Shown piece by piece: positions 21,054 through 32,824 of a stretch of DNA of 64,000 nucleotides (its first letter is position 1; the number at the start of each line of letters is the position of its first letter). Below the pieces are notes generated by a model that worked only from the letters and a program-made list of their open reading frames with translations, was not told where the DNA came from and searched no databases. A program made the translations under genes and the position numbers. The DNA comes from Thelephora terrestris. Its lineage: Eukaryota; Basidiomycota; Agaricomycetes; Thelephorales; Thelephoraceae. The stretch lies in contig WIUZ02000003.1 in assembly GCA_015956445.1 (NCBI GenBank), positions 1,922,001-1,986,000 on the forward strand, written 5' to 3'.

Positions 21054-22460
21054 CTACGATCCATCTCCGAGGATCAAAGTATGAAAATTCGGAAACACGA
21101 GCTCCTCGACGATGCTCTTCCTGACCACGTCCTGAATAAACCTCTCGACCCTCCCTACATTCTTCAACACGTGTTTGTCCGCCTGGCCAATCTCACTCTC
21201 TATATCGATGTTCGGTAGCAGTCGTTCGCCGATTGGAAGCGGTTTCTCGTTCCTCTCGATGTCCTCCCGGAGGCCGATCGAATCTTCCGAGCTTTGGTGT
21301 GAGAGCGGAACCGCCCGCAAATGTGGTCTCAACGGCGGCGAGGAGGGGGTAGCAGGGCTAGACGCCAGATCTTCCCCACTTTGGGTAGAAGCCACCACTA
21401 CGGGAGAGTTGAGATCCGTTTTTTCTCTCAAACCTCCGGGATCTCGGTTCCGATGTGGTGCACTGGGTACGTACGGATCGAGGTCATCAAGAATGCACAG
21501 ATGAACTCGCCTCTTGTCGCCCTGATACGCAACCGCCAGTTGACCCTCGAACACCAATCCGGTGATGGAGAGCTTGATGGGGAGGGTCATGAACATCGGT
21601 GAAGGGTAATTTATCAACAGCGACGTCGTCAACGTGAGCCGTAGATTAGATTCCCATGAAATGTGAAGGTGCAGCTGCAGATTCGGATGCTCGCGTTTTG
21701 GAGGCTGAGAATCCGGACCCGTTGTAGCGTCCGGTCCTTGGTTTGGAACGTTTTGGGTTTCCGGGGTGGGCAGAAGGGGTGATCGACTTTGTGGGGAATG
21801 TCTCCGTGAACCGAGGTGGGAACCCGGAACGCTCCCGCCGTATGCCGACCCTCTCAGGCCTTGTGCCATAGAGGGGGGGAAGTATGACGTCGCGCGCAGA
21901 TCCAGCAAGTTCGACATCACGGGGCTCCAGTTGGGATATGGGCCATGATTGATAGAAGGCGTTGATCCGAACATGTCCATAGCTCCTATCCGAGGAGACG
22001 CCCTACCCATATTTCCGGGAAGGTGAGAGAAAGGGTGCGGAGGATACGGCGGGTGGTGCCCATCTTCTAGTCCTTTACCCCGTAGAGCCCTTCGCGGTAC
22101 CCATTCAAAGTGATCCTCCCCTTCAACCAACCCTTCTCCCACGGGTCCTGGCGGCTGGTTTGCGTAACCGCGTTCGGGTGGATGAGAGTGGTCTTGGCGA
22201 CTCGGAGGGAGGGGTCGATCGCTAGGAGCAGGACCCTCATCCCCGTCTTGATCTTCGTCGTCTTCAAGAAAGTCTGGATGGATTTCCCGTATGTCTATGA
22301 CTTCCACATCCGGCGGGGCGTTCCCAAACTCGAATGAGGTGACTTCGACTGGTCCGATGAACGAAGGACGCGTGACCGAGCCGAGATGTCGGTTGAGGAT
22401 CTCCACCAACGAGTTCGCGAGTTCCGAACTCAAGTTATCCCAGTCCAAGTCGACGCTCAT
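21054..22460 (-). CDS. MDM12: Mdm12, SMP-domain subunit of the ERMES ER-mitochondria tether
   Basis: Single-exon gene of 468 residues. Mdm12 with Mmm1, Mdm34 and Mdm10 forms the ERMES complex, which moves phospholipids between ER and mitochondrial outer membrane. The N-terminal MSVDLDW is the family signature. The SMP domain is split by a long Pro/Gly-rich insert (about residues 70-260) and resumes at LRLTLTTSLLINYPSPMF, followed by LPIKLSITGLVFEGQLAVAY and ILDDLDPY. The C-terminal end has IGQADKHVLKNVGRVERFIQ and ends in a family-typical VFPNFHTL. It is longer than the yeast protein (271 aa) because of the insert, as is common in basidiomycetes. It is divergent from the HYPK gene, with 153 bp between start codons. 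Confidence 0.95.
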   Translation of the reverse strand: MSVDLDWDNLSSELANSLVEILNRHLGSVTRPSFIGPVEVTSFEFGNAPPDVEVIDIREIHPDFLEDDEDQDGDEGPAPSDRPLPPSRQDHSHPPERGYANQPPGPVGEGLVEGEDHFEWVPRRALRGKGLEDGHHPPYPPHPFSHLPGNMGRASPRIGAMDMFGSTPSINHGPYPNWSPVMSNLLDLRATSYFPPSMAQGLRGSAYGGSVPGSHLGSRRHSPQSRSPLLPTPETQNVPNQGPDATTGPDSQPPKREHPNLQLHLHISWESNLRLTLTTSLLINYPSPMFMTLPIKLSITGLVFEGQLAVAYQGDKRRVHLCILDDLDPYVPSAPHRNRDPGGLREKTDLNSPVVVASTQSGEDLASSPATPSSPPLRPHLRAVPLSHQSSEDSIGLREDIERNEKPLPIGERLLPNIDIESEIGQADKHVLKNVGRVERFIQDVVRKSIVEELVFPNFHTLILGDGS

Positions 22461-22613
22461 GATTCCTAAGGCGCACGGTTAATGAGCAGATAATTTGGGC
22501 GTAAATCGGCCTGGTGGTTGCAACCGCAAACAGCGCAAGCGGCGGCGAGGGTGACCAAATTCTGATTTCCCACATTCGCTCATCTTCGTCCTTTTTCGCC
22601 ACAATCGATCACG
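22461..22613. promoter_or_regulatory. Shared divergent promoter of MDM12 and the HYPK-like gene
   Basis: 153 bp separate the two start codons, so both promoters must lie here. No TATA box is seen. The sequence is pyrimidine-rich on the HYPK side (TCATCTTCGTCC), typical of fungal housekeeping promoters. Confidence 0.5.
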
Positions 22614-23053
22614 ATGTCGTACGCGCGAGGGGAGGCCGACGTTATCGCTGGGGTAAACGATTCCTCTCACCTCTACCTCAACCTCGCGTTAATCTTGCGG
22701 CCGTTTCCCAGTTTGCAGATGGCCATTCGTACTCTAAGAACAAGATGGACGAGATCTTGAGGAGCGGGGCTCTGGACAAACTACCCCCTCGGCAAAAAGA
22801 ACACCACCCGCACGTAAAACGAGAGGACGTGGAGCTCATTGTGGGTTGTCAATTTGAACAGGCGGCTGCTTGGCGATGTCATCTGCGACGAGGAACTGAT
22901 AACGATCAACGAAACCAGGTGCACGAGTTGGAGATACCCAAGTCGCAGGCCGAAAAAGCGTTGCACGAAGCCGGGGGTGACGTTTCAAAAGCCCTCAAAG
23001 CGCTCATAACACCTAAGGAAGGCTTTGGAACCGAAAAATCCTCGCGAAAATAG
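22614..23053 (+). CDS. HYPK: HYPK-like NatA-associated UBA protein
   Basis: Three exons, 22614-22652, 22712-22840 and 22919-23053 (303 nt, 100 aa). HYPK binds the NatA N-terminal acetyltransferase (Naa10/Naa15) at the ribosome and modulates it. Visible features are the conserved FADGHSYSK segment created by the first splice, a helical linker (DEILRSGALDKLPPR), and a C-terminal UBA-type domain (HELEIPKSQAEKALHEAGGD). The acceptor at 22711 was chosen because it yields FADGHSYSK in frame. Length is close to the usual ~100-130 aa. The gene converges with MRP51. Confidence 0.9.
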
Positions 23054-23118
23054 CGAACGCTACTCAGTGGGTGGCAATCGCTCTGAGGCCAAGAAGTAGT
23101 TGAATTGTAGTGTACTTC

Positions 23119-23124
23119 AATAAA
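23119..23124 (+). terminator. Poly(A) signal of the HYPK-like gene
   Basis: AATAAA 66 bp after the HYPK stop and just before the MRP51 stop on the other strand. The two convergent genes have only 91 bp between their coding regions. Confidence 0.5.
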
Positions 23125-23144
23125 TGGGTCAACAAAGTCTAAGA

Positions 23145-24443
23145 CTAAGAACGCTCGTCTTCACTTCTCGGAGGGCCTCGCTGTTGCTTCTCCAACAACT
23201 CACAGAGCGAGTCCAGTAAATGTCGGCTTCGCGCTTCCTGATCCTTCGACGACTCTGCCAAATCGTACACCGCTTTCTGCTTCACTGGTGGGGGGTTGGT
23301 CATACCAGGTTTCTTGCCGGTAATTGGCGCGTCGGAAAGCTGAGAGACGTAGTCCCTCGTCCAAGGCAGATGGGGATTCGCCCTGACCATATCCAACCGG
23401 CCATGACTCGAAACATGCATCCTAACATCCATATTGCTAATACCGTCGGGCTTGTGGCCCACGACCCGAGGAGGTGTGGAGACCTCCATGAGTGAAACTC
23501 GGAATTTGGAAATACCCTTCCCGGTATCGACACCGCGTTCAACGAGGGACCTCCAGTCAATGGGTTGGAGGCCTTCCGATTGGCTGGGCGGTAGACGAGT
23601 ATTGAAACCGGCGAAGGAGGCGGTGAGCGTCTTCATTTTCCCGACAACGCGACCGGGGAGAGGTTGTCTCCAGAAGTAGTGTTCGAGTTTGGTGAGGTGG
23701 GTGTACGTTAAGGCACCATTGGGATGGGCGTCTTGTTCGAGGATCTTGGAATCTGGGTCGTTGACCCTTTGCGCTGAATGATTTGAAAGGAAGATCTTGT
23801 GGATTTCGGTTGGGTAACGGGATTGCTCGAGGAGGTTCGACGATTGAACTTTGCTCTTCCGGGCGGAGAAGCCTTTTGTGTACCTCTCTCGGACGGTCCT
23901 GGCCCGTTCGGCTTCGACGAATTTGTGGAACGCTGGTCGGAGGGCACGAAGGCTCTCAAGGTAGCGTTGGAACTGTTTCGGTGACATGGCGTCGATGTTG
24001 GGTATGCCTGCCTGGATATGGTCTTGAGACGCCTTTTCGACCTCCGACGCAGGATCTGCGGTGCCAAGAGCAAAATCCGAGTTAACCTTCCACTGGGACT
24101 TTGCATTCGGACCAAGTTTTTTCCAGAGGTCACTCCCGTCAGCGACCTCTGGGGAACTGGAGACCTCGGCAACCTTCCGTATCCACCTAGCTTCTCTCTC
24201 AGCGTGGGACCATTCGGTTTGTTGTTGGAGGGAGTCGACGGAAGCGATGGTGATGAAGGGTTCGCGTGTCCGAAGCGCGAGAGGACGTTTTACACCGTAG
24301 TTTCCGCGATGAGCGTCACCACCAAACGTGGTGTAGACTTGTCCGATCTTTGGGTCATAAGACGCGAATTTGGACCGTCGCAGAAGAGTCGCGAACGGGG
24401 AGGGAGAGGTTACGCCTTTGGCCGCTGTTGCGGCGGTGGCCAT
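23145..24443 (-). CDS. MRP51: Mitochondrial small ribosomal subunit protein Mrp51
   Basis: Single exon of 432 residues from the ATG at 24443 (MATAATAAKG). An upstream in-frame ATG at 24527 is less likely, since the preferred start gives a typical mitochondrial N-terminus (no acidic residues, then LLRRSKFA). Mrp51 is a fungal mitoribosome small-subunit protein. The signature lies at the N-terminus: SKFASYDPKIGQVYTTFGG followed by HRGNYGVKRPL and SVDSLQQQTEW. The rest is lower in conservation, with an Arg/Lys-rich middle (KGFSARKSK) and a helical C-terminal tail. Convergent with the HYPK-like gene. Confidence 0.93.
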   Translation of the reverse strand: MATAATAAKGVTSPSPFATLLRRSKFASYDPKIGQVYTTFGGDAHRGNYGVKRPLALRTREPFITIASVDSLQQQTEWSHAEREARWIRKVAEVSSSPEVADGSDLWKKLGPNAKSQWKVNSDFALGTADPASEVEKASQDHIQAGIPNIDAMSPKQFQRYLESLRALRPAFHKFVEAERARTVRERYTKGFSARKSKVQSSNLLEQSRYPTEIHKIFLSNHSAQRVNDPDSKILEQDAHPNGALTYTHLTKLEHYFWRQPLPGRVVGKMKTLTASFAGFNTRLPPSQSEGLQPIDWRSLVERGVDTGKGISKFRVSLMEVSTPPRVVGHKPDGISNMDVRMHVSSHGRLDMVRANPHLPWTRDYVSQLSDAPITGKKPGMTNPPPVKQKAVYDLAESSKDQEARSRHLLDSLCELLEKQQRGPPRSEDERS

Positions 24444-25276
24444 AGTTAGAGGAGGAGGGATGCTGTCCCGGAAATTGCCGCAGGGGAAGGAAATAATCAG
24501 AATCTCGCTCTTTTTTTTTCTTCTCAAACTCTTACGACGTCAAATTGCGATCCCGTCTTAACCGCGTTTTCTTTCGTGTGTTTCGCTCGAGGATGGGATG
24601 GTCCAGACAAACGTCGGAGATGGATTGTCGGAAGCTCAAAAACAATCTTTGCTGAACTCTTCCCTCTGGTTGAGGAGTAGGGAAGCTGGATCACCTGGGG
24701 TATTCCCACATTTCTTACTCGTGAGTTCTGTTTCTATGTTCTTGTTACGAGGAAGAAAACCCTGGTAAAAGCACGCACCCGTGCATATGGACCACAGGCA
24801 ATACGTTGCAGTGTGTCTTCTGGGTGCGGATGCGGAGGTAAAGGCGAGTCTGATGTATTCACCATCTTTGTTTCCGCACTTCCATCCCGATGCTAACCCT
24901 CTATGTCTTTCTAGAAACTATCTCTGTAGCATCGCGTAGAACTTTTTTTCTGTAATTTTACGAATTTTATGAAATGACAAACGTGTGGTGAAAATTGACG
25001 CGCACAATTCGCATGACGGAATTCCCAGAATCTCTTTGCCGGTCGACGACTCTCAACTTCGGTCCACATTTCTGCTGTAAGGACAGTCCGGGTGACGGCA
25101 ACGACGACGACGAAGACTCCGACAGCGACCACCTCTGCTGCCAACGTCTCCTATTCCCAATAGACATCACTTCCCCCTTTCCCTCAACTTACGTTCCATC
25201 CATTAATATTTTTCGTCCTTTTTATCGACCTCCGACCCGCGTTCTCGACCAACAACACAACGGAATCTCCTTCGCC
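24444..25276. promoter_or_regulatory. Intergenic region between divergent MRP51 and the sugar transporter
   Basis: 833 bp with no convincing gene. It must hold both promoters. A CT-rich, GA-poor stretch lies just upstream of the transporter start (25,145-25,260). Confidence 0.4.
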
Positions 25277-26756
25277 ATGTATCAACGCTCGAATCTCAAC
25301 GGTGCGATATCCAGTCGACGAGACAAGAGGGCAATGTCCCAGTCCCTCCCCCTCCCAACCTCAATGAACGTAGAGGGTCCAATGCTGTTCGGCCTCCCCC
25401 TCAAGTACATCTCGTGAGTCCGCATACATCTACCAATTTCGTTCGTTTTGCCCTCTTCCACCTTGTCTTACGCGTTCTCCGTCTTGCAGGCTGGTTACTT
25501 TGGCCGTGCAAAACGCTGCGCTGTCCATCGTGATGCACTATTCGCGTGTTTCGTTACCTCCTTCACAAACTTATTCTCCAGCTTCGGCCGTCCTGCTGAA
25601 CGAAATTCTGAAGGGGCTTATATCGTTCTTTGTTGCCGTAATTCAAGTTTATAACTCGAAGGAGTCCCCCTACCGCGGGTCATTATGCCTGTCTATCGCA
25701 CACGTCTATCGCGAGATCTTCTCGACAGACTCATGGAAACTTTCAATCCCGGCCATCCTCTACGTCATCCAGAATTCCCTCCAATTCGTCGCCATCAGCA
25801 ACCTCCCTGTCGCTACTTTCCAAGTCACCTACCAGATGAAGATTCTCACAACAGCAGCCTTCTCCGTCGTCCTCTTGCGCAGATCTCTTTCGCCTACGAA
25901 ATGGGTAGCCCTTTGTTTCCTCGCTCTAGGGGTAGGCATCGTCCAGATCCAGTCCACCTCAGCCACTGGACCTACCCACAAATCGATCAATACTCCGGTT
26001 GGCAGTGCCCATGATGCTGCGCCGGTGCATATCCACATCATGAGCCCTCTGAAAGGACTTGGAGCCGTAACTGCTGCGTGTTTCACGTCCGGGCTGGCAG
26101 GTGTCTACTTCGAGATGGTCCTCAAGGGCTCCAAGGCCGACCTTTGGGTTAGGAATGTCCAACTTTCGTTGTTCTCACTCGTTCCTGCATTATTCCCCGT
26201 TTTCTTCTCCGACCACCGAAACTCCCAAGGTTTCCCCAGAGATTTACTGAGGAATTTCGGTGGATGGGCTTGGGGAACGGTCGCCATTCAGACCTTCGGA
26301 GGTTTGGTCACTGCGGTCGTCATTAAATACTCGGACAACATCCTCAAAGGCTTTGCCACAAGTCTTGCCATCATTCTGTCATTCCTCGCCTCGGTGGCGC
26401 TATTCGATTTCAAATTGACTCCTTCATTTTTGGTCGGGAGCACCACCGTCCTGGTCGCCACCTGGATGTACAACCAACCTGCCGGAAAAGAAACGATCAC
26501 GATTCCACTCCCGAGCAGGCCTTCGACTCCGTTCAACGGGACGCCTAGCGGTAGCCCCAAGGTCGCTGCGACCGCGTTGGGAGAGAAGTCAGGTTTCGGG
26601 TACCTGGAACCTGGGAATTTTGGAGATATGAAGGACACGAATCGGTATTTGGACGCGCCTTACGGGTCCCCCTGGCACTCGCGAACGCCTTCCCCTGCGT
26701 TGTCGACACAATCACTGCCGAGGACGCCACCGTTGAACGGAGAAGGGAGACTTTGA
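25277..26756 (+). CDS. UDP-sugar (UDP-galactose type) Golgi nucleotide-sugar transporter
   Basis: Two exons, 25277-25413 and 25490-26756 (1404 nt, 467 aa). The product is a member of the SLC35A nucleotide-sugar transporter family, which exchanges cytosolic UDP-sugars for UMP across the Golgi membrane. About ten hydrophobic helices are visible from residue 40 to 355. Family motifs are KYISLVTLAVQNAALSI created by the splice, NLPVATFQVTYQMKILTTA and KYSDNILKGFATSLAII. The cytosolic tail (about 360-467) is Ser/Pro-rich and longer than usual. Substrate specificity cannot be fixed from sequence. A degraded second copy is at 40.2-41.36 kb. Confidence 0.92.
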
Positions 26757-27568
26757 CCGCCGCGATGAATGCTTGCAATCGCGCGACCGGCCCTCTTCCT
26801 CGCTTTGACTTGTTCCCTCCCCTCCATTTTCTTTCTTTTTCTCGTCATCGGCCTGCTGCGTGTCTCCAAAAACGATACCCCCCACCACCCAAACGCACCC
26901 CACACATCCGACACCCAACCTTTTGGCCATCCTTTCATTCGTGGCATACAGATGACATGACGACCTTTCTCGTCGCAACATTCTCCACTACACTAGCACA
27001 GCATTGGTTTGCGAAGACAAAGCCCACCATTTTTTATGCTTTATAACAGTAACGAATAAACCCCTCTTTTTCATTTTTCCCGTACCCTTCCCTTCCTTAG
27101 TTCGTGCAATCATTCTCCAAGTCTCCTCCATACAGTAGCTTCATTTTACCTCAGAGCTTTGTGTTGCATCCACTAAACTACCAGTATATAAGGGATTTTT
27201 TCCAAAACTTTCTCTCCTCTTGGTTCCTCTCCTTCCTCCTCATGACCCGAGTCAATTTCCTCTCACGTTACGCCACAACTTTCATAGAACGTATTTCTGT
27301 CTTTTTTTCTTCTTTCTTTCTTAGTTGATATGTTTTCGTCGTGTGTTTATTTTACCCCTTTTTTGTAAGTAGTTTAGAGCGTACGGATTGGGTTCTGGAT
27401 TGAAAGAGCCCGGTGTGATTTGACTTTGATTTCCGAGTCCAAGTCTTGCACAGTGTATTCTGTTCTATTACTTACATCCCCAGTGGCTTGCACTGCCAAC
27501 GTAAGGCGGTATGTAAATGTCTCTGCCTAGTGAGTCGAGCGCTTGTTGCCTTCTCCTTCTCCCCCCTC
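26757..27568. other. Intergenic, pyrimidine-rich
   Basis: 812 bp of 3' flank of the transporter and 5' flank of the DUF6535 gene. AATAAA occurs at 27,054. Parts recur at 41,361-41,866 with deletions, so this stretch belongs to the segmental duplication. No gene is seen. Confidence 0.5.
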
Positions 27569-30305
27569 ATGTCGGATCCGGGCGAGATTAAGGAGGTCTC
27601 GTCAGTCCCTCTGATTTCACCCAAGCTTATGACCGCTGGCTCACGTTTGCGTTCACAGCCGAAAAGACGAGGAAAACGATTCGAGACATGAAGATGAAAT
27701 GGATTTGGTTCGTCAGAGCAGCAAAAAACGAAAGCGGTGCGTTCAATCGAGCTCGCATCCTTCAGATCGTTGAGTGTTCCGAGACCCTTAGGTCGAAGAA
27801 GCGTCGAAACTCAGGTGGGCCACAGGTTTCTGCCCAGAGCGGGTACGTTACATCCTCCTCACTGTCGGGCCATGCTTTTGAATCTGACCTTCAATTTCAG
27901 TCGAATCCCGGAAGAAAGGCGAGAGGAGGACGAAAGCGGGGGACAAATCTTCCCCGCACAGGCGGATGAGTGAGAGTTTTTTCTTGTCCGACAAGAGTGT
28001 CGCTAAGATTACTCTGCAGCCGAAAACAGGAACCACTGCCGACTGAGGACTATCAGGCACAATTCTACGAGCACTACCGTGATGTGGCCGCGGAATACGA
28101 CGAGGAATTTCTCAAGAAACATGACGAGGATTTGACCACCACCCTGATCTTCGTGAGCAGGCTCCTCATAAAGCTTTTACGGATACGTGCTGATCGGGAC
28201 AACAGGCTGGTCTCTTCTCTGCTGTTACCTCCGCATTCATCATCCAGGTCGATTCTCAACTGCAGCCTGACCCGGCTGACGAGACCGCCGCGCTCATCCG
28301 GGTCCTGATCTACAAGATCGATAACACTACGTTCGGGAGCGATGTTCCCACCCTCCCACAGTGGACCGGCCCTCCCCGCACGCTCGTCCACGTCCAGGCG
28401 ATCCTGTTTGCAAGTCTCGCCGCTTCACTGTTCTCGGCCTTCCTTGCGATGCTCGGCAAGCAATGGTTGAACCGGTACGAATCGACAGACGTGCGGGGGA
28501 CCGCCATCGAGCGCAGCCAGAACAGACAACGAAAACGGGAAGGCATCGACGCGTGGTACTTTGACACTGTGATGGAGTCGTTGCCGTTGATGCTGCAGGT
28601 GTCTTTGTTGCTTCTGGGTTGTGCCCTTTCGCTTTACCTTTGGGGCATCGATAGCATCATTGCATCGGTTGTCCTTGGCATTACTTCAATCGGCGTCACC
28701 GTCTACTTGTTCATTACTATCGCAGGATCGGCTATCGAGAGCTGTCCCTATCAGACGCCTGGATCAAAATTCCTTCGCTACCTAGGGCCAAAATTTCGAA
28801 AGGCACTTGGACTCACCTTCGTGGAGACCATCAAAACCACCAAGAATACCATACAACGCTACTACCCCTGGCGGTCCAGAGCCAATATCACGCCTTTCTT
28901 GCGGGATCTGATTTTCAAGGTCCCGTTTTTCATCGTTGTTGACGTCTTGCAAACTGGAATCTTGGCATTAGCCACCATTAATGCAAGAGTCTACCATCTT
29001 TTCAGACCACACAACCGGTTACGGGGCCCATCTCCTCCTCCGGAACGGCGGACAAGCAGGCAAACTGCTGTATTGGACTCGCGATGCATCTCTTGGACAC
29101 TCCAGACGTCGCTGAATAAAGCCATTCATCTATCGGCCTTGAGGCACTTCTTCTCGTTGCTGGAACTTGCCGAATTCCACCCCACCCTTGTTGGAGATTG
29201 TTTCAATATCTTTGTTGGTGCCATTAGCGTCAGCAACGGGAGGGCGGAAATTTCACAAGAGTTGGGGCAGCTAGCAACAGTGTCTGCTGGGTGCCTGTTC
29301 CGTGCCTTTCATCGCCTCACAGTCATGGACCCAACTTCGAGTGTCCTGGGAGACATCCGCCGACGTTACCGCAAGGTTTTTCCTGGTAGCATCGATTTCA
29401 CCGATCTCCCATTTCGCCACATAGTAACAATGATCGATGGTTTGATTGGAAGAAGTGGGAACCCACAACCTATTTGGCGCGATGACTATAGGTTATCTAA
29501 CCATGAACACATTCCATTTGCGCAGGATACTGCTGAACTTGCCCAGGCGGAATATGAACGTAGAGGAAAGGTATCCCGATGGATCCTTGGCTTTGCATCC
29601 CACTCCCTGTCCCTGGACCCCCTGCCCCCAGCGTCCATTGTTGCTGACTGCCTCAAGGTCATTGCGGTTGATTTAGGGTGCCATGTTTCAGACATCATGA
29701 CTCCCGATGTGAGGTACATATTTTTAAGTATTATTAGTGTCCACCTTCTGACAAGTGTTAGTGCACGAGCAGAGCTCATCTCAAGCCTCATCACCCAGAA
29801 ACTCAAATATATGGGTGAAGCTGGCAGTTCACCTTCAATCAGGGTCAAGCATGAGGTGATCTGCTCACTGCTCCCATATGCAATCTTTCTGGAGCAACAT
29901 AACCAGCAAGGGATGGCCAATGCTCTTATGCATGCCATTCAGGCCTCAGAGATCCATCATCTCATGTCCTCTATCCGATCATTCATCACCATCCTTTTTG
30001 GAAAACCAGCTTCCCCTCTCCGGAATTGGATCATTGTGCTTGGGTCACCACATGTGTACTGGAGAGATAGGGTACATGGGGAAAATACAGTTGTTCAGTG
30101 GGCTGCAGCAGCCTCAATGGTCCCTGATACAGAGGAGGTTGGGCAGAGTGTAGTTAACACACTGTTGCAGATTGCAAAAATTGACTTCCTACGACCACAT
30201 ATTCCAGCTGAAATTTGGGCAAGAATAAGGAAACAGCAATCTCTCTCATTCAAGAAATGGGAACAGCGCTCTGGAACTACTCCAGGTGCAGTGTGCCATG
30301 TATGA
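27569..30305 (+). CDS. DUF6535-type membrane protein, copy 1, with a premature stop
   Basis: Well-supported exons are 27901-27969, 28020-28152, 28206-29713 and 29762-30305. Exons between the putative ATG at 27569 and 27901 are present but their joins could not be settled. The DUF6535 region starts with EDYQAQFYEHYRD, is followed by an amphipathic segment and AGLFSAVTSAFIIQVDSQLQ, and has about four membrane helices around FASLAASLFSAFLAMLGKQW and LMLQVSLLLLGCALSLYLWG. This is a large agaricomycete family of unknown function. The C-terminal cytosolic part holds one ~195-residue repeat unit (FRAFHRLTVMDPTSSVL type) that is present five times in copy 2. The frame ends at TGA (30303-30305), where copy 2 has an Arg codon. 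Confidence 0.75.
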
Positions 30306-30827
30306 GAGCTTGGAGACTTTGAAATTCTCAAGTCATACTTCCTTCTTGTTTGGTCATGGGCATACCACCCCTGTGTTGACAGCCTCAATGAGATGGAGAT
30401 CTCAATCAGGGAGGTGTTCTGTGGAATTGGGATGTGGGGCCACCGGGAAGATCTCATCAACCAGTTAGATGAAGTTGTTGAAGATTTTGTACCAATGTTA
30501 AGGCTTGGCAATGAGTGGGTTGATGCACAACAACAATACAAGAAGCTGAAAGAGGTGCTTCTGGATGTGGACAAGGAAGCAGTGGGAATATTAGCTCGTA
30601 AGTCTCTCAAGTTGGTCTTTTTCAACACACATGCTAATTACCATGAACATGTCCAGAATCTCATTCCACCTCCATATGTGCTCTGCCTCTTCAGTGCCTG
30701 TGACCATCTAGGGCAGTTTGCCTTACTTCCTTCAGCCCCATCCTATTGTTTTGTCTCTCTGTACTACAGTTTGACCCATTTCTCTGCTCTATTCTTGGAC
30801 TGTCATACTCTCCCACAGGGTTGCTAG
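30306..30827 (+). pseudogene. Lost C-terminal tail of DUF6535 copy 1
   Basis: After the TGA at 30303-30305 the same frame stays open for 174 codons and aligns with the C-terminus of copy 2 (52,980-53,426), including ILKSYFLLVW and the GIGMWGHREDLIN block. This indicates a nonsense change (CGA/CGG to TGA), stop read-through, or an unrecognised intron. Confidence 0.7.
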
Positions 30828-32824
30828 GATGATTGTTATAGTTTTACATTGTATTGTTAAATTCTTAGACCACTTTATATGAATATTCAACTATGTGAAT
30901 ACCTTGTAAATTTTTATTCTGGTATTGCTAGATGCATGTGCCTCAGAGACTGTAACATCTGAATGCATCAAGAGATATCTTCCATCTGTGTAACCTCAGA
31001 TGCAAGTGGTGACATGAACTAGTGTCAATCTCAGCTGACTGCACAGAATATCATTCCTGGTTCCTTGATAGAATATGTGTACTTTCTTGTCAGGGCCACT
31101 CTTCGCCCTTCAGGTACCAGTGCTGTTGGTGAGTCGCAACTCCAACCAACAAGAAACAATGGGGCAAAGGGGGAACGACTTCCCTATATCCACCCAAAGT
31201 CTACGTGGTCCAAAACGCGATGGACGAGCGTTCTCCGGTAGGTTGTCCGAATTCACAACAGGAGTGCTGAGCCTCTATCAGGTAAATCCCTATCGTCTTC
31301 TGAGGGCAGATACAAGAGCCCGAGGATGGCGCCTCAAACTGATGACTTGATCCAAAGAGCAGTGCGGAACTCGATGTCGTGTCCGAGCTCGCTTCGAACA
31401 CCGGTTAAGGGTCAAGACTGAGTGAGAGAGGAGAGCGAACGGTTCAAGGAGTTACTCGATAAGCTCTTCAGTGGCCTACAGCAAATACACTGATGCTGCA
31501 AGGAGAAGAGGACTTCCCGAGATATCAAAGATGGGGAGTCCTCAGCTACTCTACTGGTACCTATATAGGAGAGTGGCCGGGACATAGATAATCCTATCTA
31601 ATAATAACTCGGAGCAGAGAAGGGCCGAGAGTAAGCTAGAACAGTAAGCGGCCCGGGTTATAGAATAGAAATAATAAAAGAATGACTAATGGGTCCGGGT
31701 TCGTGAGAGAATAAGAAAGGGGTCATGACGTCATGTGGGAAAGGAATGACAAAGGATAATATCACATGTGAAGACGAACCAATGAGAAGACGACGCGTCA
31801 GCTTGTTCGATCGGGGCAACAAAAGACCGAGTGGGGCGTGAATGTCGAGGGCGAATGTATGAGGAGTCTGGACCGGTGAAACGATGGACCGATCCAATGG
31901 CGAATAGGGCGCGAGCACTGTCGATGGTCGAATAAAGCGTAGCGCGAACCGGCCGTTGGATCCATCAAACTCCCTTTTTCCCCAAACCAACAAACCCACC
32001 AAACAACTACTCGTCCATCATGCCCATGATCTCCGATCGTGTCTTCCGTGCTGAGAACAGCACTGCTACCATCGAGTCTGCAGATCCACGCTCCGTGCAG
32101 AACAAGAGTTACTTCCTGCCGAACGCCAACGTGGCGTACCCTAGTTATCGCGAGGTGCGATGTCACGTGTCGTCGTTTGCTGGCAACAACTGACATCGCA
32201 TCGTAGATCTTCGCGGTCGCCGACAAGGTGGATGCTCGACAACTGGAGGCAACGATAGCCAAGCCTCCCAACTACTTGACCATAGACGACGAGTTGTGGT
32301 ACCACAACTTGATCGACCACAAGTTACAGGAGTCTATGCGCGGGGTCACGTTCGACACCGAGTTGCGTATGCCATGGGAGACTCCGGTGGCGTCATCGTT
32401 GTGGGGTCTTCTGAAGATGGGGATCTACGATCTGGGGAACGGTGAAGGAAGGTGGCCGGGGGCGACTCGTTCGCAACATTATACAGCAGCCGTTGGTCAC
32501 CGCCTTTGGTTCCTTTTGAGGACGGAACAGAAAGTGGTGAGTCGGTCTGTGCATCCCGCTTGTGGGATAACACTGACAGGCTTGTAGAATGAGCGGCTGA
32601 AGCGTGAAGTGAAGGAAGCGAAGGATGATGCCCGTAGGATGTACTCGGAAGCGTTGGACACGAAGAAGACGCTGCTCCTGATGAACGATACGCTCCGTGT
32701 CACGTTTGAGAGCGAGATGTGTCACGAACGCGTGACATAGTAGCCAAAATCGCACAAGTAATCCAAGACATTGGTCTTATTCGCAGTAATAATAGTACAC
32801 GAGTGGTTAAAAAGAACTACAAAT

